A DNA stretch of 49,131 bases from an uncultured Duncaniella sp. (GTDB lineage: Bacteria; Bacteroidota; Bacteroidia; Bacteroidales; Muribaculaceae): the NCBI RefSeq assembly GCF_910577345.1, contig NZ_CAJTMT010000024.1:1-49131 (forward strand). Reading direction: 5' to 3'. Of this stretch, positions 1-8,474 are shown in pieces; within the stretch, counting starts at the first letter, position 1, and the number at the start of each line of letters is the position of its first letter. Below the pieces are notes generated by a model. That model had not been told where the DNA came from. It saw only the letters and a program-made list of their open reading frames with translations, and ran no database searches. Position numbers and translations under genes: made by a program.

Positions 1-40
1 TGTTTTTTAACCTTAAATCTAATACCATGAAAACACAGTG

Positions 41-48
41 CAAATATA
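41..48 (-). promoter_or_regulatory. Minus-strand promoter -7 box for a gene left of the window
   Basis: The minus strand reads TATATTTG here, an exact fit to the Bacteroidota -7 element TAnnTTTG. It would drive transcription leftwards out of the window, divergent from the response regulator. No clear -33 TTTG lies at the usual distance, so the call rests on the -7 box alone. The rest of bases 1-244 holds no gene that I can recognise. Confidence 0.4.
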
Positions 49-244
49 GTAACTTACCTTTATAACCATGCCGGGTGTTAAAAGTTCATGGTATAGATGG
101 ATTTAACAAAAGTTAACATAGAAGGTCAAAAAAATACTGTAATTTAGCACTCGAAAACTATTTGGGCGAAAGGGACATTCTGGGCCTCATCCGGTGTGGC
201 CTGAAGATGTCTTGTCGACCCGTTAACCGGTAAAATATATTTAA

Positions 245-964
245 ATGAGTACCCGCCTATTAGTGATTGATGACGAAGAATCAATCTGCGAAATCCTAAA
301 ATACAATCTTCAAAAAGAGGGCTATCAAGTGGACACCGCCTACAGTGCGGAAGAAGCCCTCGAGATGGATCTTACGCCCTACGATCTGTTTATCGTTGAC
401 ATAATGATGGAGCGTCTGAGCGGTTTTGACTTTGCCAAACGCCTGCGCAATTCTTCGGAGATGGAAGATGTGCCCATCATATTCTGTTCGGCGCTTAATG
501 GAGAGGACGATACAGTGATGGGACTCAATATCGGAGCGGACGACTATATCACCAAGCCTTTCAAGATAAGCGAAATGATTGCCCGCGTCAACGCTGTGTT
601 GCGCCGCACACAGATTGCACGTCGCGCCCGCGAGGCCGCTCCCGCCGCTGTCAACGACGGTCTTGAGCCTCAGATCATCTATCAGGGACTACACATCGAC
701 CCGAATGACAAGGTTTGTTATCTCGACGGCGAAAAAGTGGCTCTGACCAAGACTGAATTCGAGATTCTGAACTTCTTCCTTACCCACCGCAACCGCATCT
801 ATTCGCGAGAGGAGATTATCCGCCATGTGTGGGCCGATGATGTCGTGGTGACCAACCGCACGATTGACACCAATATCACCCGCCTTCGCAAGAAGATTGG
901 TAATTACGGTAACAATATCGAGACACGACTGGGATTCGGCTATGGCTTTAAGGAGAAGGATTAA
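245..964 (+). CDS. OmpR-family response regulator
   Basis: This is a DNA-binding response regulator of 239 residues, normal for the OmpR/PhoB family. The N-terminal receiver domain (about 4-118) has the acidic pocket D9/D10, the likely phosphoacceptor D52 in FIVDIMM, and the conserved lysine K104 in YITKPF. The C-terminal winged helix (about 140-235) contains the usual ALTKTEFEIL strand and a recognition helix around VTNRTIDTNITRLRKKIG. It is followed by a histidine kinase that starts inside its last codons, so the two are almost certainly translated together and form a cognate pair. The regulon cannot be read from the sequence. It resembles the RprY type of Bacteroides regulators, but I do not assign the name. 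Confidence 0.93.
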   Translation: MSTRLLVIDDEESICEILKYNLQKEGYQVDTAYSAEEALEMDLTPYDLFIVDIMMERLSGFDFAKRLRNSSEMEDVPIIFCSALNGEDDTVMGLNIGADDYITKPFKISEMIARVNAVLRRTQIARRAREAAPAAVNDGLEPQIIYQGLHIDPNDKVCYLDGEKVALTKTEFEILNFFLTHRNRIYSREEIIRHVWADDVVVTNRTIDTNITRLRKKIGNYGNNIETRLGFGYGFKEKD

Positions 965-2417
965 TTACCAGTGGCGACTTTTCCTGCCGATTGCGACAGC
1001 GCTCTGCATAGTTTTCGGTCTTATAATCTTCTATCAATACAAACGAGAGGCGGATTACAGGACCAAGGTTTTCAATGCCGAACTTGACATTATTGACAGC
1101 CGAATACTTGACGCCTACCGTCAGGATATTAACCTGCGATCGTTTCTTGCCTTTATCCAGCAGTTCTTCCAAGGCTCCATCTTCGATGGTGTAAGGGTGA
1201 GTGTCTATCGCGACGGCCGGCTTTACTACTCTCTCGGAACTCCTATTCCGCTTGAGATGGATGAGGTGGACGTCCTGCGTTCCCACATGGTCGGTATGGA
1301 CGATCCGGAAACACCGACGAGCGAGAGAATTGTGGGTCGTGATGACGACCAGTTGTATTTCTTCTCAAAGGTGCAAAGCGATGATGGCCGTGTTGACATC
1401 TGCACGGCAATGCCCTACAGCGAGCATGTCCATGATGCGATTGATATTGACCACACTGTGTGGATAATAATAGTCATCGCGCTTATTGCGACGTTGATAA
1501 TCGCTTACTTTGCCACCCGTGTGTTGTCAAGGAATGTCGTGTTGCTGCGCGAGTTTGCCTACAATGCCGCATCCGGCGGTAAGGTAAGGGAGGATTATGA
1601 ATTCCCGCGAAACGAGCTTGGCGACATATCGCGCGAGATACTTAAGTTCTATCATGAACGCAACAAGAGTCTTGAGGCAATCAAACGTGAGCGCCGTATC
1701 GCTATCCATGCGATTGAGGAGAAGGCGAAGATGTCGCGTCAGATGACCAACAATATCAACCACGAAATCAAGACCCCTGTCGGAATCATCCGTGGCTACC
1801 TTGAATCGATCCTTGCCGATCCCGACATGGATACAGAGACCCGCACACGTTTCCTTGAAAGAATGCTTTCGAATGTGGAGCGTCTGACATCGCTGCTCAA
1901 CGATGTGTCGACAATGACTCGTCTGGAGAACGGTGCCGACATGATTGCAGTCGACCGTGTCAATATGCATGACCTTGTCTATCAGATTGACTATGACCTC
2001 CCTGCCAATAACCTTGCCGGAAATATGGAATTCAGTTTCGATATTCCGCTTGAATGTGAGGTTTCAGGCAATTACAGCCTCCTGCAAGGCATGATATGCG
2101 GTCTTATCAGGAATGCGGCCCTTCATTCTGGCGGAACTGAAATCGGCATGAAGCTCATATCGGAAAACGAGCGCTTCTATGTGTTCAGCTTCTATGACAA
2201 CGGTAACGGTGTAGGCGAAGAGCACATTCCTCACCTCTTCGAACGTTTCTACAGGGTTGATACCGGTCGTTCGCGCAAGATGGGCGGTACAGGTCTGGGT
2301 CTTCCTATTGTCAAGAGCACCATTGTGTCGCTCGGCGGCACAATCTCTGTCCATAACCGCTCCAAAGGTGGTCTGGAATACATCTTCACTCTTCCGAAGT
2401 GGACCGGCAAGGAATAG
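942..2417 (+). CDS. Membrane sensor histidine kinase, partner of the upstream regulator
   Basis: This is a 491-residue sensor kinase. I chose the ATG at 942, which overlaps the regulator gene by 23 bases, because it puts a basic start (MALRRRINYQW) directly before the first membrane helix. A longer reading from 864 would add residues that only shadow the regulator frame. Membrane helices lie at about 12-31 and 173-192 and enclose a periplasmic sensor region of about 140 residues with no recognised fold. A HAMP-like linker follows, then the phosphoacceptor H274 in NHEIKTP, an N box near residue 391 (RNAALHSG), DNGNGVGEEH and the GGTGLGLPIVKS glycine box. All catalytic motifs are present. The stop codon lies inside a strong terminator stem. 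Confidence 0.92.
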   Translation: MALRRRINYQWRLFLPIATALCIVFGLIIFYQYKREADYRTKVFNAELDIIDSRILDAYRQDINLRSFLAFIQQFFQGSIFDGVRVSVYRDGRLYYSLGTPIPLEMDEVDVLRSHMVGMDDPETPTSERIVGRDDDQLYFFSKVQSDDGRVDICTAMPYSEHVHDAIDIDHTVWIIIVIALIATLIIAYFATRVLSRNVVLLREFAYNAASGGKVREDYEFPRNELGDISREILKFYHERNKSLEAIKRERRIAIHAIEEKAKMSRQMTNNINHEIKTPVGIIRGYLESILADPDMDTETRTRFLERMLSNVERLTSLLNDVSTMTRLENGADMIAVDRVNMHDLVYQIDYDLPANNLAGNMEFSFDIPLECEVSGNYSLLQGMICGLIRNAALHSGGTEIGMKLISENERFYVFSFYDNGNGVGEEHIPHLFERFYRVDTGRSRKMGGTGLGLPIVKSTIVSLGGTISVHNRSKGGLEYIFTLPKWTGKE

Positions 2418-2442
2418 CCACCGGCTATTCCTTGCGTTTTTT
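2409..2442 (+). terminator. Rho-independent terminator of the two-component operon
   Basis: A perfect 11-bp stem (AAGGAATAGCC / GGCTATTCCTT) with a 3-base loop is followed after GCG by six T residues. The stem includes the kinase stop codon. This is one of the few classical U-tract terminators in the window. Confidence 0.88.
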
Positions 2443-2575
2443 CGATACTGTAATAGTTTTTGTGTAGAGATTATATTGCTGTAATAGTAGCGATTATGGG
2501 TAGATGTCTATGAGATTTGCTGTTTTGTAGACTGCAAAAATGTTTTTTCGTATGCTAAATTTGAATTAAAATACC

Positions 2576-2583
2576 TATATTTG
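2576..2583 (+). promoter_or_regulatory. Candidate promoter for the sugar-1-phosphate transferase
   Basis: TATATTTG matches the TAnnTTTG -7 element. It would leave a 5' untranslated region of about 195 bases before the ATG at 2785. A TTTG lies upstream at 2560-2563 but only 12 bases away, too close for a good -33. The whole 2443-2784 spacer is very AT-rich and I see no gene in it. Confidence 0.4.
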
Positions 2584-2784
2584 CAAAAATATCCGATTTC
2601 GTATTTTTGTTTTAGATGTTGTATTTTGTTGGTTTTCATCGTTTTTGCAAGATTGAAAATTGGATAATTTAATAAAAATATTAATTGTTACAGTGATTTG
2701 TAACTTTTAATTGTTGTAATTATATCTTTTTGTTTGTTTAATTGTTATATCTAAGGTAAAAACATAAAACAGAAACTATTATTT

Positions 2785-3906
2785 ATGGGATATTGGTTTA
2801 TTAATTCTTTCGTGATTTTCGCATTATGTGCGTTATTGACCGGAGTGCTAATCCCACAGATTTTGCTGATTGCATATCGCAGGAATTTATTTGACGAGGT
2901 GAATGAACGAAAAATTCATAAGGGCCTTGTGCCTCGTCTTGGAGGGATTGCTTTTGTTCCGGTTATTCTTGTGTCTATAGCGGTTTTGCTTGAGGCAAAT
3001 CAAAAATTAGGATTCAATGCTTTTGGCAACGTACTTGCTGAAAGCTATATGCCTCTTCTTTCTGCATTCATAGCTCTTGAACTCCTCTATCTTGTGGGAA
3101 TTGCTGATGATTTGATTGGTATTAAGTACCGAGCTAAGTTCGTGGTGCAAATATTTTGTGCTATATTTTTAATTGGTGGAGGAGTCTGGTTTTCTACGCT
3201 TGGTGGAATTTTAGGTATTGGAGAGGTTTCCCCATGGTTTGGTTATCCATTTACAATTATAATATTGGTCTTTTTGATTAATGCTGTAAATTTAATAGAT
3301 GGTATTGACGGACTTGCATCAGGTCTAAGTTCGATGGCATGTATGATATACGGGATAAGTTTTATGTTTTTGGGGGAATATGCCTTAGCGATCGTTAGTT
3401 TTGCGACATTAGGAGTTTTGGTGCCGTTCTTCTACTATAATGTTTTTGGCGATGTCACCAAACACAGGAAAATTTTCATGGGTGATACCGGTTCATTAAC
3501 TATTGGTCTAATTCTTGGTGTGCTTGGTACGATTCTTTATGTGCATCCATCAGTAGAACTTGTGGGTGTGAATCCTTCAATTATAGCGTTTTCACCTCTA
3601 ATTGTCCCATGCTTTGACGTAGTTAGGGTATACTTGTTACGCATACGTCAACACAGGAGTCCATTTTTACCTGATAAAAGTCACATACATCATAAATTGC
3701 TTGCATTGGGCATGAAACCTCACATGGCGATGATTAGTATTGTCAGTGTTTCAGCGCTTTTCACTATTGCAAATTTCTTCATGGCTTCTTGCTTTGACAT
3801 GAATATAAATATAATAGTGATTCTTGATATTGTGGTTTGGTCGGTAGCGAATTGTATGCTATCGTCATCGATAAAACGACATAAAGAGGCTGAATCTGCT
3901 GCTTGA
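2785..3906 (+). CDS. WecA/TagO/MraY-family undecaprenyl-phosphate sugar-1-phosphate transferase
   Basis: This is an integral membrane enzyme of 373 residues with about ten or eleven hydrophobic segments. The family moves a HexNAc-1-phosphate from a UDP-sugar to undecaprenyl phosphate, the first membrane step of O-antigen, capsule or teichoic acid-like polymers. Visible signatures are PRLGGIAF (about 50), the metal-site GIADDLIG (about 105-112), NLIDGIDGLASG (about 168), FMGDTGS (about 230) and the HIHHKL segment near 300 that separates the WecA/TagO group from MraY. Base composition is much richer in A and T, with many TTA and ATA codons, than in the flanking hflX and kinase genes, which suggests transfer or a different history. 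It stands alone; the nearest glycosyltransferases are 15 kb away. Substrate sugar is unknown. Confidence 0.88.
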   Translation: MGYWFINSFVIFALCALLTGVLIPQILLIAYRRNLFDEVNERKIHKGLVPRLGGIAFVPVILVSIAVLLEANQKLGFNAFGNVLAESYMPLLSAFIALELLYLVGIADDLIGIKYRAKFVVQIFCAIFLIGGGVWFSTLGGILGIGEVSPWFGYPFTIIILVFLINAVNLIDGIDGLASGLSSMACMIYGISFMFLGEYALAIVSFATLGVLVPFFYYNVFGDVTKHRKIFMGDTGSLTIGLILGVLGTILYVHPSVELVGVNPSIIAFSPLIVPCFDVVRVYLLRIRQHRSPFLPDKSHIHHKLLALGMKPHMAMISIVSVSALFTIANFFMASCFDMNINIIVILDIVVWSVANCMLSSSIKRHKEAESAA

Positions 3907-3950
3907 TGTTATCATAATTGTCTTCGACCATATAACTTTACTGATAAAAC

Positions 3951-3982
3951 TTCCCTGAAAGAGAGCACTCTTTTTCAGGGAA
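3951..3982 (+). terminator. Hairpin after the sugar-1-phosphate transferase
   Basis: TTCCCTGAAAGAG pairs with CTCTTTTTCAGGGAA, leaving two unpaired T in the right arm and a short AGCA loop. The sequence after it (ATTTGTTATC) is only moderately T-rich, so termination is likely but not of textbook form. The right foot adjoins the hflX promoter. Confidence 0.6.
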
Positions 3983-3988
3983 ATTTGT

Positions 3989-3996
3989 TATCTTTG
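3989..3996 (+). promoter_or_regulatory. Candidate hflX promoter -7 box
   Basis: TATCTTTG fits TAnnTTTG, about 60 bases before the hflX ATG and right after the hairpin that closes the previous gene. The -33 region is T-rich but overlaps the hairpin foot and has no exact TTTG at standard spacing. Confidence 0.5.
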
Positions 3997-4055
3997 TGAC
4001 ATACTCATCAATTCTATATCAAGAATCCCAATAAAGAAAGAATCCAGAATCAATT

Positions 4056-5276
4056 ATGATTGACCAGATATTAAACGAAGAGGTGACGGAGCGCGCAGTG
4101 CTTGTCGGGCTCATCACCGAACAGCAGAATGAGGCGAAAGCTACGGAATACCTTGACGAACTCGCTTTCCTGGCCGATACGGCGGGAGCGGAGACTGTCA
4201 AGACCTTCATGCAGAAGCTCCCTTATCCCAATCCGCGTACATTCGTGGGCAAGGGTAAGCTTGAGGAGATTCGTGCCTATATCGAGGACAATGACATAGG
4301 TATGGCTATCTTTGATGATGATCTCAGCTCGAAGCAGGTTCTGAATATCGAGCGTGAGCTTAAGGTGAAGATTCTCGACCGTACAAGCCTTATCCTTGAT
4401 ATATTCGCAAAACGCGCCCGCACGGCGAATGCAAAGACGCAGGTGGAGCTGGCGCAATACCAGTATCTGTTGCCTCGACTCACCCGAATGTGGACCCACC
4501 TCGAACGTCAGCGAGGCGGTATCGGTATGCGTGGCCCCGGTGAGACTCAGATCGAGACCGACCGCCGTATCATCCTCAACCGCATTTCATGGCTGAAGGA
4601 GCAATTGCGTGACATTGACAAACAGAAAGCCGTACAGCGCAAGAACCGTGGCAAGCTCACGCGTGTGGCTCTTGTAGGCTATACCAATGCCGGAAAGTCC
4701 ACGCTGATGAATGTGTTGAGCAAGAGCGATGTGTTTGCTGAAAACAAGCTGTTTGCAACTCTCGATACGACCGTCCGCAAGGTTATCATTGACAATCTTC
4801 CCTTCCTCCTTACGGATACAGTCGGATTTATCCGCAAGCTCCCGACACACCTTGTTGATTCATTCAAATCGACTCTCGACGAGGTGCGCGAGGCCGACCT
4901 GCTCGTCCATGTTGTCGACATCTCTCATCCCAATTTCGAGGAGCAGATAGAGGTTGTCGACAAGACTTTGCGTGAGGTCTGCAATGGTGCCGAGAAGCCG
5001 ATGATAATGGTGTTCAACAAGATTGATGCCTTCACATATACTCCCAAGGATGAGAATGACCTCACTCCCCAGACACGCGAGAATGTCTCCCTGGAGGAAC
5101 TTGAGCGCATGTGGATGGCCCGTCTGCCACACGATTGCGTGTTCATCTCAGCCAAGAAAGGAACGAATATAGAAGAGCTTAAACACATGCTCTACGAACG
5201 CGCTAAGGAGATTCACCTCTCGCGCTTCCCCTACAATGATTTCCTCTTCCAGAAATATGATGAAGTAGAGGAATAA
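4056..5276 (+). CDS. hflX: GTPase HflX
   Basis: This is the ribosome-associated GTPase HflX, which in other bacteria splits stalled or heat-damaged ribosomes. The 406 residues include the HflX N-terminal domain (about 15-190) with NPRTFVGKGKLEEI and the glycine-rich RGGIGMRGPGETQIETDRR linker that is diagnostic of the family. The G domain follows: P-loop GYTNAGKST near 207, the switch II region DTVGFIRKLP near 254 and NKID near 321. A short C-terminal extension ends in an acidic tail. The gene has its own promoter candidate and faces the type IX secretion operon, with 380 bases of hairpin-rich DNA between the two stop codons. Confidence 0.95.
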   Translation: MIDQILNEEVTERAVLVGLITEQQNEAKATEYLDELAFLADTAGAETVKTFMQKLPYPNPRTFVGKGKLEEIRAYIEDNDIGMAIFDDDLSSKQVLNIERELKVKILDRTSLILDIFAKRARTANAKTQVELAQYQYLLPRLTRMWTHLERQRGGIGMRGPGETQIETDRRIILNRISWLKEQLRDIDKQKAVQRKNRGKLTRVALVGYTNAGKSTLMNVLSKSDVFAENKLFATLDTTVRKVIIDNLPFLLTDTVGFIRKLPTHLVDSFKSTLDEVREADLLVHVVDISHPNFEEQIEVVDKTLREVCNGAEKPMIMVFNKIDAFTYTPKDENDLTPQTRENVSLEELERMWMARLPHDCVFISAKKGTNIEELKHMLYERAKEIHLSRFPYNDFLFQKYDEVEE

Positions 5277-5303
5277 ACATCTACCTTTTTGATTCTTATT
5301 GAA

Positions 5304-5421
5304 GGAAGGGTACATAAGGACATAAGAGCAGAAGGAACATAAGTTTTTTGAGTTATGGATGAATTTTCATAACCTTTAAAACTTATATTCCTTCTGCTCT
5401 TATGTCCTTTTGTTCCTTTCC
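5304..5421. repeat. Long inverted repeat in the hflX/gldN convergent spacer
   Basis: Arms 5304-5347 and 5378-5421 are complementary over 44 bases with four mismatches. The loop itself contains a smaller stem (GTTATG / CATAAC). It lies between two converging genes, so a two-way transcription stop is the simplest role. The arm sequence is not shared with the other inverted repeats of the window. Confidence 0.85.
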
Positions 5422-5502
5422 TGCATGGGTGGACATGTGCCCTTCCTTCATGGGGGCATGAACATTTCCTTTCCGGGCGGGGAGAGGGTAGGGAGGAAAA
5501 AA

Positions 5503-5592
5503 CTCTCCCGCTGGGCGGTGTCATCTGACCTTTAGATAAGCAAGCTGTGAGAAAGGTCTTTGTTTGGAGATGACGGTGTCCGGGCGGGAGAG
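5503..5592. terminator. Second nested hairpin in the hflX/gldN spacer
   Basis: The outer arms CTCTCCCGC...TCATCT (5503-5526) and AGATGA...GCGGGAGAG (5568-5592) pair at both ends around an imperfect middle. Inside, GACCTTT at 5527-5533 pairs perfectly with AAAGGTC at 5552-5558. A near copy of the right arm (CGGGCGGGGAGAG, about 5474-5486) precedes the hairpin and could pair with the same left arm instead. It is probably the end of the gldN transcript, read on the minus strand. Bases 5593-5656 hold nothing that I recognise. Confidence 0.6.
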
Positions 5593-5656
5593 TAGATCGT
5601 CTTTTGATTGACGGACGCTAATATGTGATGAATGAAGAGGGAGGTCAGGGATAGAG

Positions 5657-6802
5657 TTATCGGCGACGGTTGCGGACAGAGCGCACGGCTGACGATGAAC
5701 TTGCCTTCGGAGCCTTGGCTTTTTTCACTTTTGCCGGTTTGGCCTTGGGGGTTGATGTGGTCTTTGTGCCGCGTTTTGAACGTGCTGAGCGGACTGTCGG
5801 TGCAGGTGTGGCGTTATCAATGGATTCACCCTCTGCTCCGGTGGCTGCAACTTCAGTTCCGGCAGCAGCGAGCTCGGCCTTTTCAGCGGCCTCACGTCGT
5901 GCGGTAAGCTCTTCGAGCGATGGAACCCAAAGCTTGTCTTCAAACGTGTCGAGGCGCTTCTGTATGCTGTCCTGCGCGTGTGCAAGCTCGTCCGGATCGG
6001 GATGGAGCTGCATCAGCGAACGGTTTTTCAGATTGCGGGTCTTGTAGATGTCACCCTTATAGAGACCGAGCTGGAAGAAGTCGTCGTAGGTGCAGGATGC
6101 GAGGTTGTTGTCGTCGTTGGTGAAGATATTCTGAGTGGTGAGATAGGGGCGGAGCTCATCGTACTTCACCCAGAACATGGGGTATTTCACTGCTTCCCCA
6201 CCGAAATCACCCGAACGATGGAGGACAGGGCAGATGGCCTCGATGCGGGTGCGCATACGGTTCTGACGCTTGTCGAATTCCCAACGTTCGATGATGTAGT
6301 AGCTCAACACTTCAGAGGCAGGCACATCGGCTTCCTCGATGACGAAACGCGGATTGCGCTCGGTCGAGCCTTTCGCATCTGTGTAGAGGATGTGGAAGCG
6401 GTCAAGGACATCGCGCATGTTGACCTTGTAGTTGTCAGTGAACATCTCACGTCCATCGAGGTATTCATAGCCTCCAAGTTCGTTGTTGGCCATACGTCCG
6501 AGGATGATGCGGAAGAGGTTCTCCTGTCCGTCGATAGGTTCGTCTGGGTAGTAGAGGGCTGCATTCTCGTCTTTCATCAGGTCGAGCTGGCGGTACATGA
6601 CGCGCATCCACTGCAGTTCGGAATCGCTGACGGGTGAGTCTGCATAGTGCGACTGCATTCGTTGGGTCACTCCCGATGTTGTCTTTGATGCGTTGCGGTC
6701 GTCGGCGGAACGACGGCGCACGACGCTGCTCGAACTCGATTCCTGCGCGAAGACAGAGGCCGAGATGAACATTGCTATGGCTGTAAGGAGAAACTTCTTC
6801 AT
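5657..6802 (-). CDS. gldN: GldN/PorN, type IX secretion periplasmic ring protein
   Basis: This is the last gene of the porT-porP-gldKLMN operon and encodes 381 residues with a clear signal peptide cleaved after about SVFAQ. GldN binds the lipoprotein GldK to build the periplasmic ring under the outer membrane of the type IX secretion system. The conserved body (about 45-290) includes the YRQLDL and PDEPIDGQENLFRIIL segments and the aromatic-rich region around YDELRPYLTTQNIFTNDDNN. An Ala-rich linker and a strongly basic low-complexity tail (about 335-381, many Lys, Arg, Ser and Ala) follow. The tail is longer and more basic than I expect for the family, so its function is open. The start lies 39 bases after the gldM stop. 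Confidence 0.9.
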   Translation of the reverse strand: MKKFLLTAIAMFISASVFAQESSSSSVVRRRSADDRNASKTTSGVTQRMQSHYADSPVSDSELQWMRVMYRQLDLMKDENAALYYPDEPIDGQENLFRIILGRMANNELGGYEYLDGREMFTDNYKVNMRDVLDRFHILYTDAKGSTERNPRFVIEEADVPASEVLSYYIIERWEFDKRQNRMRTRIEAICPVLHRSGDFGGEAVKYPMFWVKYDELRPYLTTQNIFTNDDNNLASCTYDDFFQLGLYKGDIYKTRNLKNRSLMQLHPDPDELAHAQDSIQKRLDTFEDKLWVPSLEELTARREAAEKAELAAAGTEVAATGAEGESIDNATPAPTVRSARSKRGTKTTSTPKAKPAKVKKAKAPKASSSSAVRSVRNRRR

Positions 6803-6841
6803 TGACGGGTGGTTATGGTGTATTTTCGGAGAAAATCCTGA

Positions 6842-8407
6842 TTAGTTTACAATTACTTCGACCGGGCTGAGGACGCGCTCTATGCCGTCGGGTCCCTTGG
6901 CGCGGATGCGTGAGATATAGAATCGCTTTCCGCGGGACAGGCGCTTGAACTGGTCCTTCTGACGCTGCGAGAAGGCTGCCCCCTGTGAGACTTCCGGAAT
7001 GGCGTTGCCCATCTGGTCGAAAAAGACGGTTTCGAAGCCGAGGACCTGGAAGTCGATGTTGAGCATATCGTCGTCGATGGCGGCGTCAATGCCGGGTGCG
7101 GAAGTGAGGAGTGTCTTTGAGATGGGACGTCCACCTTTGTAGCGCTCTTTCGCGCCGTTTGTACCGGCGTAGGTGATGAAGGCCACGGGGTCGGGGAGCT
7201 TACGGACGCGGAACGTTGTGGTTGCCACTGTCTGCGGACGGCCATCAATGTTGGCGGTGACTGTGAGGGTGGCGTTTTCGCCTACTTTGGCAGGGCGTGC
7301 AACCCATGCGTCACCCTTGCGGGTAAGAGTGCCGTTGGTCATGGTCGCGCTCACGGCGTTCATGGGAACTCCGGGGACAGAGATGCTCATGGGGTTGTCG
7401 ATACCTGCGTAAAGCACGTTCATCATTGTTGCCGATACGGTAGCTGTAGGTTCCATGACGGTGTAGCTTGACGAGAAGGGATGGCGGGTGGATGTGCCGT
7501 CGCCGTGGGTGACTTCAAGGTAACCGCTGTAGTCAAACGTACCGGTCGATGATGTGACGAATTCATAGAGACCCTTGTCGTTGCCGAGCTGTTTGCCGCC
7601 TACGAAGATTTCAGGACGCGCGGTGGTGTCGACGGCTGCAAGCACAATGTTAGCGCTGTACTTGCCACCACGCATCACCATCCGTGACTGAGGAATGACG
7701 AAAGCGTTGATTTCATTGACGCGCACGTCGCCTGCATCGACAGCCGCGAGGAGGTTGGCGAGAGCCTCGCCTTCGGCATAGCGAATGTCGTTCTGGAGTT
7801 TGGTGAGGAGGGTCACTGCGGCGACCACAGGCTGATTCTCGAACTTTGCTTCTTCCCAAAGTTGGGGAGTGACAGTGCCTGGGCGCTTGAACGGCGCGGT
7901 CGAAAGGGATTCGGATATGCTTGCGCGCTTGATGGTGTCGGGGATGAGCGATGTGATGAAGTCACGGTAGGAATCCATGGCGCTGTGAAGCATCTTGCCA
8001 CCCTTGGCTCCGGGTGAGAGCATGACAACTGCCGCTGACTCCAGGTCATCGCGACGGTTGATTTCTGCAGGATTGCCTTCCGGACCGTCGGCTTCGACGA
8101 CGATTGCCAGTTTAAGGGAGTCAACAAGAGCGTAGAGTGAAGCTGCGCGCTTACGGACATCAGTAGCTTTCGAGAGCCAGGGGGCACCCTTTTCGGGGTT
8201 CTGCTCAGTGAAGGATTCGAGTTGGGAGTATATGGCATCGTTGCGCTTGCCTACAGTTGCATTCGTGCGCGCGAGGCCATCCTCAACCTGCACAAAGCCG
8301 TCGAGCACGTCGCTCGACACGTTGAGCGCAAGCATGGCTGTGAGGACGATATACATGAGGTTTATCATCTTCTGCCTCGGGGAGAGCCTGACTACTGATT
8401 CTGCCAT
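6842..8407 (-). CDS. gldM: GldM/PorM, type IX secretion motor subunit
   Basis: GldM is an inner-membrane protein of 521 residues, the usual length. Its dimeric periplasmic shaft joins the GldL motor base to the GldK/GldN ring. The short cytoplasmic N-terminus (RLSPRQKMIN) leads into one membrane helix at about 14-35 (MYIVLTAMLALNVSS). The large periplasmic part contains the successive D1-D4 domains, including the Gly/Ser-rich beta repeats around GGKYSANIVLAAVD and the C-terminal VEVIVN strand. Its ATG lies 67 bases after the gldL stop. Known biology: proton flow through GldL turns GldM. Confidence 0.93.
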   Translation of the reverse strand: MAESVVRLSPRQKMINLMYIVLTAMLALNVSSDVLDGFVQVEDGLARTNATVGKRNDAIYSQLESFTEQNPEKGAPWLSKATDVRKRAASLYALVDSLKLAIVVEADGPEGNPAEINRRDDLESAAVVMLSPGAKGGKMLHSAMDSYRDFITSLIPDTIKRASISESLSTAPFKRPGTVTPQLWEEAKFENQPVVAAVTLLTKLQNDIRYAEGEALANLLAAVDAGDVRVNEINAFVIPQSRMVMRGGKYSANIVLAAVDTTARPEIFVGGKQLGNDKGLYEFVTSSTGTFDYSGYLEVTHGDGTSTRHPFSSSYTVMEPTATVSATMMNVLYAGIDNPMSISVPGVPMNAVSATMTNGTLTRKGDAWVARPAKVGENATLTVTANIDGRPQTVATTTFRVRKLPDPVAFITYAGTNGAKERYKGGRPISKTLLTSAPGIDAAIDDDMLNIDFQVLGFETVFFDQMGNAIPEVSQGAAFSQRQKDQFKRLSRGKRFYISRIRAKGPDGIERVLSPVEVIVN

Positions 8408-8474
8408 TTAGATTTCTTTATTTTAGGGGCGAATAAGACTAATAGGGCCGATAGAACGGATGAGACCTGCCGGA

